NCBI GenBank assembly: GCA_027623615.1
Contig: JAQBVH010000259.1
Location: 1-5,673, forward strand
DNA from: Planctomycetota bacterium
GTDB taxonomy: Bacteria > Planctomycetota > UBA1135 > GCA-002686595
Direction of reading: 5' to 3'
DNA: 5,673 nucleotides
Shown: positions 1 to 5,668 of the stretch, piece after piece
Layout of the letters: each line of letters begins with the position of its first letter
Position numbering within the stretch: position 1 is the first letter of the stretch
Notes under the pieces: model-generated
Seen by the model: only the letters and a program-made list of their open reading frames with translations
What the model was told of the DNA's origin: nothing
The model's database searches: none
Translations under genes and position numbers: made by a program

Positions 1-393
1 CGACGCCGTGTCGCCGCGAATCCCGAGGGAGAAGGCGGCTGCGGCGCGGACGCGCGGGTCCTCGTCCGTCAGACAGGCGACCAGGCTGCGGGTGACTGTC
101 TCGCCGTGGGTCTCCAGGGGCAGACGCCCGAGGGCGAGCGCGGCCCGCTCGCGCACTTCGGGACCGAAGGTCCCGGCCAGGATCTGGAGCAGCCCACCTC
201 CGTCGTCCCGCGCATCCTCGAGCCGCGCGATCGAGGTCAGGGCGTCGCCAGGGTTGGTCGGCGGCGCGATGTCCTGCCGCAGCGGGTCATCCGGGTCCCG
301 GTTGGCGAGTGTCTCGAGACTCTCCAGGGAGTTGCAGGCAGTGGTGAGGAGCGCGAGGAAGAACAGCAGGCGGGGGCGCGTGGGGCGATCCAT
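1..393 (-). CDS. Probable HEAT-repeat lipoprotein, 3' end outside window
   Basis: The frame is open from an ATG at 393-391 to the window edge, giving 131 residues with no stop, so the C-terminus is missing. The start is well fixed: the same frame has a TAG four codons upstream, and no other ATG lies between. The protein begins with a basic stretch (MDRPTRPR), then a hydrophobic run (residues 9-16) ending in LTTAC. Cys20 would be the lipidated residue, although Thr at -3 is not the best lipobox residue. After a polar linker (residues 21-55), two helical repeats of HEAT/PBS type are visible around VRERAALALGRL (80-91) and DPRVRAAAAFSLG (112-124). HEAT repeats usually form scaffolds for protein contacts. 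The likely location is a membrane surface outside the cytoplasm. Function is unknown. No clear Shine-Dalgarno is seen. It is divergent from ribBA and shares its upstream region. Confidence 0.8.
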   Translation of the reverse strand, partial: MDRPTRPRLLFFLALLTTACNSLESLETLANRDPDDPLRQDIAPPTNPGDALTSIARLEDARDDGGGLLQILAGTFGPEVRERAALALGRLPLETHGETVTRSLVACLTDEDPRVRAAAAFSLGIRGDTAS

Positions 394-425
394 GGCGATC
401 GACTATCATGGGGGGTCGGACGGTG

Positions 426-452
426 GGAGTCTGCGCCCAAGGTGCAGACTCC
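426..452. promoter_or_regulatory. Perfect inverted repeat in the divergent upstream region
   Basis: GGAGTCTGCGCC and GGTGCAGACTCC flank a three-base spacer (CAA). Eleven of the twelve positions are Watson-Crick pairs and one is G-T when read as RNA; the outer nine (GGAGTCTGC/GCAGACTCC) are perfect. It lies 33 bases upstream of the lipoprotein start and 115 bases before ribBA. No T-run follows on either strand, so an intrinsic terminator is unlikely. It could be an operator for a dimeric regulator serving both divergent genes, or a leader hairpin. The symmetry is directly seen; the role is inferred. Confidence 0.5.
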
Positions 453-490
453 AGACGTCGCACCGCCAGGCGCGGCGCGCAGCAACACAC

Positions 491-509
491 ACGCCCCCGT
501 AGGGGGCGT
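491..509 (+). promoter_or_regulatory. Leader hairpin 1 upstream of ribBA
   Basis: ACGCCCCC and GGGGGCGT form a perfect eight-pair stem around the three-base loop GTA. Its 3' arm shares bases 506-509 with the next hairpin, so the two cannot both be complete at once. It sits 58 bases upstream of the chosen ribBA start. No U-tract follows. A role in leader folding is inferred only from position and overlap. Confidence 0.45.
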
Positions 510-536
510 AGGCGGCCCCGGCGGGGTCGCCTACGC
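506..536 (+). promoter_or_regulatory. Leader hairpin 2 upstream of ribBA
   Basis: GCGTAGGCGGCCCC pairs with GGGGTCGCCTACGC across a GGC loop, giving a fourteen-pair stem with a single G-U wobble. It is the strongest secondary structure noticed in the window and ends 31 bases before the ribBA ATG. The C-run (516-519) could also pair with the G-run of hairpin 1 (502-506), giving a third, alternative stem. No U-tract follows, so it does not look like a simple intrinsic terminator. It does not match the conserved FMN riboswitch core as far as can be judged by eye. Confidence 0.5.
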
Positions 537-567
537 GGCCATCTCCGACCCAGTGAGCCCCAGACGC

Positions 568-1833
568 ATGTCCATCGCCAGCATTCCCGATGTCCTCGAA
601 GACCTCCGCCAAGGGCGGATGATCATCCTGGTCGACGACCCCGACCGAGAGAACGAGGGCGACCTGGTCCTCCTGGCCGAGCATGCCCCCCCGGAGGCGA
701 TCAACTTCATGGCCAAGGAGGCCCGCGGGTTGATCTGCTTGCCCCTCGATGGAGCGGGCTGCGATCGCCTGGGCCTCGAGCCCCAGGCGGCGCGTAACAC
801 CAATCACCACGGGACGGCCTTCACCGTCTCGATCGAGGCCAAGACCGGCATCACCACCGGCATCAGCGCCGCCGACCGGGCACGCACGATCCAGGTCGCC
901 TGCGATCCGAGCTCGGGGCCCGATGCGATCGCCAAGCCCGGACATGTGTTCCCCCTGCGCGCCAAGGAAGGCGGCGTGCTCGTGCGTGGCGGCCAGACCG
1001 AGGGCTCGATCGACCTCGCGCGCCTGGCCGGTTGCCGCCCTGCGGCGGTCATCTGCGAGGTGATGAACGACGATGGGACGATGGCGCGCATGCCCGAGCT
1101 CGAAGAGTTCGCGCTGAAGCACGACCTCAAGATCTGCACGATCGCGGACCTGATCGAGCACCGCCGCCGCACCGAGCGCTTGGTGACGCCGCTCGAGATG
1201 GACCTGCCCATGCAGACCCGTCACGGCGAGTTCACCCTGCACCTGTTCCGCTCGCACGTGGACGGCAAGGAGCACGTGGCCCTGACCCGCGGCATGCCCT
1301 CCGCCAGCTTGGATGGGCCCCGCACGGGGGTCGCAGGACCGGTGCACGTACGCGTGCACTCCGAGTGCCTGACCGGGGACGTGTTCGGCTCCCTGCGCTG
1401 CGACTGCGGACCTCAGCTCGACAAGGCGATGCAGATCCTCGCGACGAAGGAGCAGGGTGTGCTCGTCTACCTGCGCCAGGAGGGGCGCGGGATCGGGCTC
1501 GAGAAGAAGCTGGCCGCCTACCGGCTCCAGGATCAGGGCATGGACACCGTGGAGGCGAATCAGGCACTCGGCCTGCCCGTGGACCTGCGCGAGTACGGAA
1601 TCGGGGCCCAGGTCCTGCACTACCTGGGGGTGCGCAAGATGGTGCTGCTCACCAACAACCCCAAGAAAATCCACGGGCTGGGGGGCTACGGGCTCGAGGT
1701 CGTGGACCAACTGCCCCTCGAGAGCGAACCCAACCCCGTGAATATCAAGTACTTGCGAACGAAGCGGGACAAGCTGGGGCACACGCTGGTCGGCAAGGAG
1801 AGCCCTGTCCGACCCGTCGATCCCCGGGAATAG
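568..1833 (+). CDS. ribBA: Bifunctional DHBP synthase / GTP cyclohydrolase II
   Basis: This 421-residue protein makes both riboflavin precursors: 3,4-dihydroxy-2-butanone 4-phosphate from ribulose 5-phosphate (N-terminal half), and the pyrimidine precursor from GTP (C-terminal half). It is cytosolic. The RibB domain spans about residues 5-200, with the acidic loop DDPDRENEGDL (23-33), HHGTAFTVS (80-88), TTGISAADRA (96-105) and PGHVFPLRAKEGGVL (124-138). The usual RxGHTE metal-ligand motif reads RGGQTEG (140-146), with Gln143 where His is common. The RibA domain spans about 205-405, with the zinc cysteines 267, 278 and 280 in SECLTGDVFGSLRCDCG, then RQEGRGIGL (303-311), DTVEAN (326-331), Asp339 and Arg341 in DLREYG, and LTNNPKK (361-367). 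Length is normal for RibBA. The ATG at 568 places the conserved IPDVLEDLRQGR correctly; an in-frame GTG at 553 would add five residues. No Shine-Dalgarno is evident. The sigma factor gene follows after 29 bases. Confidence 0.97.
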   Translation: MSIASIPDVLEDLRQGRMIILVDDPDRENEGDLVLLAEHAPPEAINFMAKEARGLICLPLDGAGCDRLGLEPQAARNTNHHGTAFTVSIEAKTGITTGISAADRARTIQVACDPSSGPDAIAKPGHVFPLRAKEGGVLVRGGQTEGSIDLARLAGCRPAAVICEVMNDDGTMARMPELEEFALKHDLKICTIADLIEHRRRTERLVTPLEMDLPMQTRHGEFTLHLFRSHVDGKEHVALTRGMPSASLDGPRTGVAGPVHVRVHSECLTGDVFGSLRCDCGPQLDKAMQILATKEQGVLVYLRQEGRGIGLEKKLAAYRLQDQGMDTVEANQALGLPVDLREYGIGAQVLHYLGVRKMVLLTNNPKKIHGLGGYGLEVVDQLPLESEPNPVNIKYLRTKRDKLGHTLVGKESPVRPVDPRE

Positions 1834-1862
1834 GCTCCGGCCTTGGTCGTCTCTCCCCGACC

Positions 1863-2468
1863 ATGGTCCTGCGCAAGATGGATGCGGCCCCCGTCGAAGA
1901 CTCCTCACTCGTTCGCGACTCCCTCGCGGGCGACGGGACTGCCTTCCAGCTGCTCGTCGAGCGCTATCAGGGCCGCCTCTTCGCCCTCGCGCGGAACTAC
2001 ACCAAGAGTCCGGTTGAGATCGAGGACATCGTCCAGGACACGTTCCTGAAGGCGTTCGCCCGGCTGGACTCGTTCCAGCACCAGTCGAGCTTCTACACCT
2101 GGATCTACCGCATCGCGACCAACACCCTGCTCGATCACCTCAAGCGCCGTGGTCGCAGCCCGGTGCAGGCGGTCGAGGACCCCGAGGTCCTGCCGAACGG
2201 CGTCTGCGACGGCAACCTGATGCGTCCCGACGCGCGGTTGCAGGAGAAGGAGATCGCCGAGATCACCCAGGACGTCCTGTTGGACCTGCCCGAGATCTTC
2301 CGTCAGGTCCTGATCCTGCGCGAGTTCGAGGACATGGCCTACCAGGACATCGCCGACCTGCTGGAGATCTCGATCGGCACGGTCGAGTCGCGCCTGTTCC
2401 GGGCACGCAACAAGTTCAAGCAGAAGCTACTCGCCAAGTATCCCGAGTTTGCTCAGGGAGCCGAATGA
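1863..2468 (+). CDS. ECF (sigma-70 family) RNA polymerase sigma factor
   Basis: This 201-residue protein has the two-domain plan of extracytoplasmic-function sigma factors, which direct RNA polymerase to stress or envelope promoters. Region 2 covers about residues 18-98: it includes the AFQLLVERYQGRLFALA helix (27-43), the EIEDIVQDTFLKAF segment (52-65), and SSFYTWIYRIATNTLLDHLK (75-94), the conserved core and -10 recognition part. After a variable linker (99-125), region 4 covers about 128-190, with LPEIFRQVLILREFEDMAY and the helix-turn-helix YQDIADLLEISIGTVESRLFRAR (160-182). Start: the ATG at 1863 is used; a second in-frame ATG at 1878 is possible, and neither has a clear Shine-Dalgarno. 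The stop overlaps the ATG of the next gene, a zinc-finger anti-sigma factor, which strongly suggests that partner. ECF subgroup and regulon were not determined. Confidence 0.95.
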   Translation: MVLRKMDAAPVEDSSLVRDSLAGDGTAFQLLVERYQGRLFALARNYTKSPVEIEDIVQDTFLKAFARLDSFQHQSSFYTWIYRIATNTLLDHLKRRGRSPVQAVEDPEVLPNGVCDGNLMRPDARLQEKEIAEITQDVLLDLPEIFRQVLILREFEDMAYQDIADLLEISIGTVESRLFRARNKFKQKLLAKYPEFAQGAE

Positions 2469-2956
2469 TGGACTGCAGTGACGCTCTCGCGCGGATCCCG
2501 CGCTACCTCGACGACGAACTCCTCGAGGCGGAAGCCGCGCCCCTGCGCGCCCACCTCATGGATTGCGTCGATTGCCGCGGGCAAGTGCAAGAAGCGCGCT
2601 CCGTGTCGGCCTGGTTGGTGAAACCGGAGCCGGTCGAGGTGCCCGCCGGCTTCGCCGCGCTCGTCGCAAGGCGCGCGATCGCTGGGGACCCTGGCGCGCT
2701 GACGCCGGTGGCGGATGTGGCTGCGGGTCCTGCGCCCCTGACCTCGGCACCTGCCGAGGGGGACCGCATGCGCAGCTTCGTCGTGAGCGCCGTGGCGGTG
2801 GCCGCCCTGGTCCTCCTGGCCCTCTCGATCGCGCTGCGCCGGATGGACATGCCCGAGAACCGCGGTCTGTCGGCGGACGACGCCAGCACCGACCAGGCCC
2901 TCGAGGCCCTGCGCAAGATGAACGAACGCGACCAGTCCGAGGATCCCAAGGAGTGA
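2465..2956 (+). CDS. Transmembrane anti-sigma factor with zinc-finger (ZAS) motif
   Basis: This 163-residue single-pass membrane protein probably holds the preceding sigma factor inactive until a signal arrives. The cytoplasmic N-terminal domain carries the ZAS pattern: Cys4, then His30-x3-Cys34-x2-Cys37 (RAHLMDCVDC), set in helices typical of the family (LDDELLEAEAAPLRAHL). A Pro/Ala-rich linker (about 52-100) follows. The membrane segment is about residues 104-124 (FVVSAVAVAALVLLALSIAL), flanked by Arg on both sides. A short tail of about 38 residues rich in Asp and Glu would lie outside the cytoplasm, and it looks too small for a sensor domain. The first ATG overlaps the sigma stop as ATGA. 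A second ATG directly follows at 2468 and is better spaced (seven bases) from AGGGAG at 2455-2460, so the protein may start one residue later. Cognate pairing is inferred from gene order. Confidence 0.88.
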   Translation: MMDCSDALARIPRYLDDELLEAEAAPLRAHLMDCVDCRGQVQEARSVSAWLVKPEPVEVPAGFAALVARRAIAGDPGALTPVADVAAGPAPLTSAPAEGDRMRSFVVSAVAVAALVLLALSIALRRMDMPENRGLSADDASTDQALEALRKMNERDQSEDPKE

Positions 2957-3336
2957 AAGACTCTCGCCTCTGGGTCGTCCTGCTCATGGTGGTGGTCTTC
3001 CTCGCGGGGGCCGCCGCCGGTGTGTTGGGAGAGCGCATGACCGAGGACGAGGCACCGAGCGGCCCGTTCGAGGACTACGCCCTCCTGCTCGAGCGGGAGT
3101 TCGAGCTGCCCGCCGCGCGGATGGAGCACCTGCGGGTGCTGCTCGGCGCCTACTCGCGCGAGGTGGATCGAGTGGTCAAGGGACACGCAGCGGCCTATCG
3201 TGCGGCCCTCGAACCCGACCTGCGCCCCATCCACGAGGAGTACGGCAGCCTCGTGCGTGACCACGTCCTGCCCAAAGCTCAACGGGCCCGCTTCGATGAG
3301 CTGGCATCCGGTATCACCCTCAACCCGAATCCCTGA
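2953..3336 (+). CDS. Small membrane-anchored Spy/CnrX-like helical protein
   Basis: This 127-residue protein starts at a GTG overlapping the previous stop (GTGA). An AAGGA lies directly against the GTG, closer than ideal; the only downstream ATG (2986) would cut the membrane segment. Residues 6-24 (LWVVLLMVVVFLAGAAAGV) form an uncleaved-looking anchor. The rest is a charged helical domain of the size and rhythm of the Spy/CpxP/ZraP/CnrX group: a first helix from ELPAARMEHL (51-60), a long middle helix (about 62-105), and VLPKAQRARFDEL (105-117), which resembles the LTxxQ motif that recurs in this group. Histidines 59, 78, 94 and 104 and Met57 could bind metal, but no family ligand set could be confirmed. 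The domain would face the periplasm. Following a sigma/anti-sigma pair, it could be the signal sensor or a chaperone-like partner. Family assignment is by pattern only. Confidence 0.75.
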   Translation: MKDSRLWVVLLMVVVFLAGAAAGVLGERMTEDEAPSGPFEDYALLLEREFELPAARMEHLRVLLGAYSREVDRVVKGHAAAYRAALEPDLRPIHEEYGSLVRDHVLPKAQRARFDELASGITLNPNP

Positions 3337-5096
3337 TGGCTCGAAGCTGCGGAATCCGCATCGGCCCCCGCCGATACGAGGTCGTCGTCCTGGACGGCAG
3401 CCCCAAGAAGCACAAGATCGCTGCCTTCGAGGCTGGCGAGTTCGACGCGACGGCAGAGAACCCCCTCAAGTCCATCGCGGCGACGCTCAAGGACGTGGGC
3501 AAGCGCCTCAGCATCCCGAAGGACAACGTCGGTCTGGTGATCGACTCCGGTCACGCGGCCTTCCGGCGCCTGAAGCTCCCCTTCGCCGACGTGCAGAAGA
3601 TCGATCAGGTCGTCAAATACGAGATCGAGTCCGAGCTGTCGCAGTGGAACATCGACGACGTGATCGTCGACTACCACAAGCTGGGCGCGGACGAGCACTC
3701 GAGCGACCTCCTGATCACGGCCGTCCCCAAGGACGACATCCAGATGGCCCTGGACGCTGCCAGCAGCGGCAACATCGAGCCGTTCCAGGTGGAGCTCGAG
3801 ACCACGGCCATGGTCAACGCGGCCTACACCGCGGAGATCTGCAACCTCGACGACGCGCAGCTCCTGGTTCACATCGGCGACTACTCCACTTCGGTGGTCG
3901 TGATGGACGCGGGCGAGCTGCGCGAGATGCGGGTGATCCACATCGGCGCACTGACGCACGAGGTCATCGCGCCGGCCGCACCCGATGCCGGCGCAGAAGA
4001 TGCCGAGGAAGGGGCAGCGCCGGCCGCACTGGCGGCTCTCGCCCCCGAGGTCGATCCGATCGAAGCCAGCCGCCGCGTGGACCAGGCGATCAAGCGCATC
4101 CGCCGCGAGGTGGGACGCACCCTCTCGGGGGCGCGCACGGTCAACCCGATCGAAGCGATCTACGTCTGCGGCCTGGAGCTGCCGGGACTCGTCGGCAGCA
4201 CCGTGCTCGATGTGCCGGTCTACGTGCTCGACTGCTTCGAAGAGGACTCCGGGCAACCGGTCGACGGCTTCGGCCAGCTGGTCGTGGCCTATGGCGCCGC
4301 GGTGCGTGAGCTGGGCGGGGGGCTGCTCAAGCCGTCCCTGCGCCGTGAGGAACTCAAGTACACCGGGGCGTGGGAGCGGATCGAGTTCCCGCTCGCGGTG
4401 GCCTGTCTGCTCTTGACCACCTTCCTCGGCGTGGTGCACATCCTGCAAAAGCGCGAACTCGGTTTCCTGGACGTGCGCGGTACGCGCTACTGGCTCGAGA
4501 GTTCGAACAGGTTCCTGATCGGTAACCCGCGCGACGGTGTCCCGGGTCACGTGGACCCGCCTACCGATGAGATGGTCGCCTTCGCCGCGCGCTGCGCCGA
4601 TCAGAAGGACAAGGACATCGACCCGATCAACGCCTTCGGGCGCATGCAGACCCTGGTCGAGTTGGAGACGAACCGGCTCAAGCGCAAGATGGGCCAGGAC
4701 TCCTCCGTCGACCGCCCCCAATCTGCCCTGGTCGGAATGCAAATGGTGTTCGCGGTGCTGGAGCGCGGCCACAAGGAATGGCGGCCAGCCCTGTGGAGCT
4801 TGACTGCGGAGCACGTGGAGGGTCGCTCGGGGCGTGACCAGGAGCACATCAAGGTCAGCATGCACCTCGTGTTCCACGGCGAGTCGGTCGTCGAGGGCAC
4901 GCAGCACCTGGAGTCGTTCCTCGAGAACCTCGAGGGCATGTCCGGGTTCATGCGCATGAGCGACGTCAGCACAGAGCCCCTCGACAACGAGAAGGGCATC
5001 GAGGTGCAGAGTCTGTGGGTGATGGTGGACGCAGGCGTCTACTACGACGAGTTGAGGCAGAAGGCGACCAAGACCGCCTCCGTGGGAGGGCAGTGA
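3336..5096 (+). CDS. PilM/GspL-like actin-fold assembly protein with C-terminal extracytoplasmic domain
   Basis: This 586-residue protein probably forms part of the inner-membrane platform of a type IV pilus or type II secretion system. Residues 1-330 follow the PilM/FtsA/GspL actin-like order: phosphate-1-like CGIRIGPRRYEVVVLD (5-20), QVVKYEIESELSQWNIDDVI (91-110), LLITAVPKDDI (125-135), phosphate-2-like HIGDYSTSVVVMDAGEL (179-195), and IEAIYVCGLELPGL (272-285). The acidic residues usual in DIG motifs are replaced by Arg8 and His179, so ATP hydrolysis is doubtful. An Ala/Glu-rich insert spans about 212-238. One membrane helix lies at about 350-370 (EFPLAVACLLLTTFLGVVHIL). The remaining ~215 residues would be extracytoplasmic, with a helical part and a final alpha/beta part (about 503-566) resembling PilN or the GspL C-terminal domain. 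It looks like PilM and PilN in one chain, as in GspL. The ATG overlaps the previous TGA by one base. Confidence 0.8.
   Translation: MARSCGIRIGPRRYEVVVLDGSPKKHKIAAFEAGEFDATAENPLKSIAATLKDVGKRLSIPKDNVGLVIDSGHAAFRRLKLPFADVQKIDQVVKYEIESELSQWNIDDVIVDYHKLGADEHSSDLLITAVPKDDIQMALDAASSGNIEPFQVELETTAMVNAAYTAEICNLDDAQLLVHIGDYSTSVVVMDAGELREMRVIHIGALTHEVIAPAAPDAGAEDAEEGAAPAALAALAPEVDPIEASRRVDQAIKRIRREVGRTLSGARTVNPIEAIYVCGLELPGLVGSTVLDVPVYVLDCFEEDSGQPVDGFGQLVVAYGAAVRELGGGLLKPSLRREELKYTGAWERIEFPLAVACLLLTTFLGVVHILQKRELGFLDVRGTRYWLESSNRFLIGNPRDGVPGHVDPPTDEMVAFAARCADQKDKDIDPINAFGRMQTLVELETNRLKRKMGQDSSVDRPQSALVGMQMVFAVLERGHKEWRPALWSLTAEHVEGRSGRDQEHIKVSMHLVFHGESVVEGTQHLESFLENLEGMSGFMRMSDVSTEPLDNEKGIEVQSLWVMVDAGVYYDELRQKATKTASVGGQ
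5085..5089 (+). promoter_or_regulatory. Shine-Dalgarno for the PilO/GspM-like gene
   Basis: GGAGG lies nine bases before the ATG at 5099 and decides that start over the in-frame GTG at 5093, which would be only three bases away. It is the clearest Shine-Dalgarno in the window; most other starts here rely on overlap with an upstream stop. Confidence 0.6.
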
Positions 5097-5098
5097 GA

Positions 5099-5668
5099 AT
5101 GCAGAACATCACCTTCGCCAAGGTCATGATCGTGCTGTGCTTGATCGGGTCGGGCGCCCTCGCCTGGCTCGACTGGAACCAGTACAAGCAGATCCAGGAG
5201 ACCAGAGCCAAGCTCATTCCCAACGGCGAGATCGAGACCAAGGTCCGCATGACCCAGGCCATCGGCCGCGAGTACAAGGCGATGCAGGAGGCCCTCTCGA
5301 ACGATGACCTGTCCGGGGAGAAGCAGCCCCGCTCCTACATTGTGGAGATCGCGGACCTGCCCCTGGTCGCGATCGGTGCGGTGTCGATCGACGAGAACTC
5401 CCGGGCAAGCGGCGGCGCAGCGACGACGGACAAGATCTACACGATTCATCCGTCGGACAAGAACCGCAAGTACGACAAGATGAACATCGCGAACTTCGTC
5501 TACACGCTGGAGGAGAAGAGTCCGCGCATCCGCGTCACCAAGATCGTGATGGACCAGTTCAACAACGACCTCCCGACCCCGCGCACGACGGTCAAGCCGA
5601 CCGAGTACCCCCTCGGTCGCTTCACCTTCTCGGCCGTGGCCACCAGCCGGGAACGCACGGACGGTTAG
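5099..5668 (+). CDS. PilO/GspM-like single-pass inner-membrane protein
   Basis: This 189-residue protein has a short N-terminus, a membrane segment at about 7-24 (AKVMIVLCLIGSGALAWL), a polar, probably helical stretch (about 25-68), and an extracytoplasmic alpha/beta domain (about 79-184). The last part, with NIANFVYTLEEKSPRIRVTKIVMDQ (129-153) followed by a final strand GRFTFSAVATSRE (173-185), resembles the ferredoxin-like fold of PilO and GspM, which pair with PilN or GspL. A loop rich in Ser, Gly and Ala (about 100-110) may be an insertion. Position directly after a PilM/GspL-like gene matches the usual pilM-N-O and gspL-M order and is the main support, because sequence similarity in this family is low. 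The stop lies five bases before the window end, so a next gene such as a PilP/PilQ-like one could follow outside. Assigned with moderate certainty. Confidence 0.65.
   Translation: MQNITFAKVMIVLCLIGSGALAWLDWNQYKQIQETRAKLIPNGEIETKVRMTQAIGREYKAMQEALSNDDLSGEKQPRSYIVEIADLPLVAIGAVSIDENSRASGGAATTDKIYTIHPSDKNRKYDKMNIANFVYTLEEKSPRIRVTKIVMDQFNNDLPTPRTTVKPTEYPLGRFTFSAVATSRERTDG

Noticed and set aside
404..409. TATCAT as a -10 box for ribBA.
   Set aside because: No matching -35 box at suitable spacing was found, and a single hexamer is too weak to call. It would give a leader of about 150 bases containing all three inverted repeats, so it is worth remembering.
426..536. The inverted repeats as intrinsic terminators.
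   Set aside because: None is followed by a T-run on either strand, and they lie between divergent gene starts where no transcript needs to end.
106..567. The ribBA frame stays open far upstream, suggesting a 154-residue N-terminal extension.
   Set aside because: The first part overlaps the divergent lipoprotein gene, and the rest is low-complexity Gly/Ala/Pro sequence encoded by the hairpins. The RibB family begins right at the ATG at 568.
406..1908. A 500-codon open frame on the minus strand opposite ribBA.
   Set aside because: The plus-strand frame holds every RibBA motif. Long antisense open frames are expected in GC-rich coding DNA, and its translation resembles no family.
3279..4907. 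A 542-codon open frame on the minus strand opposite the PilM/GspL-like gene.
   Set aside because: It is His-, Asp- and Leu-rich without domain motifs, while the plus strand has a coherent actin-like domain, membrane helix and coupled start. It is a GC shadow.
3336..5668. The pair as definite pilM and pilO of a type IV pilus.
   Set aside because: The one-chain PilM-PilN layout is equally like GspL followed by GspM of type II secretion. No ATPase, pilin or secretin gene is in view, so no gene symbols were given.
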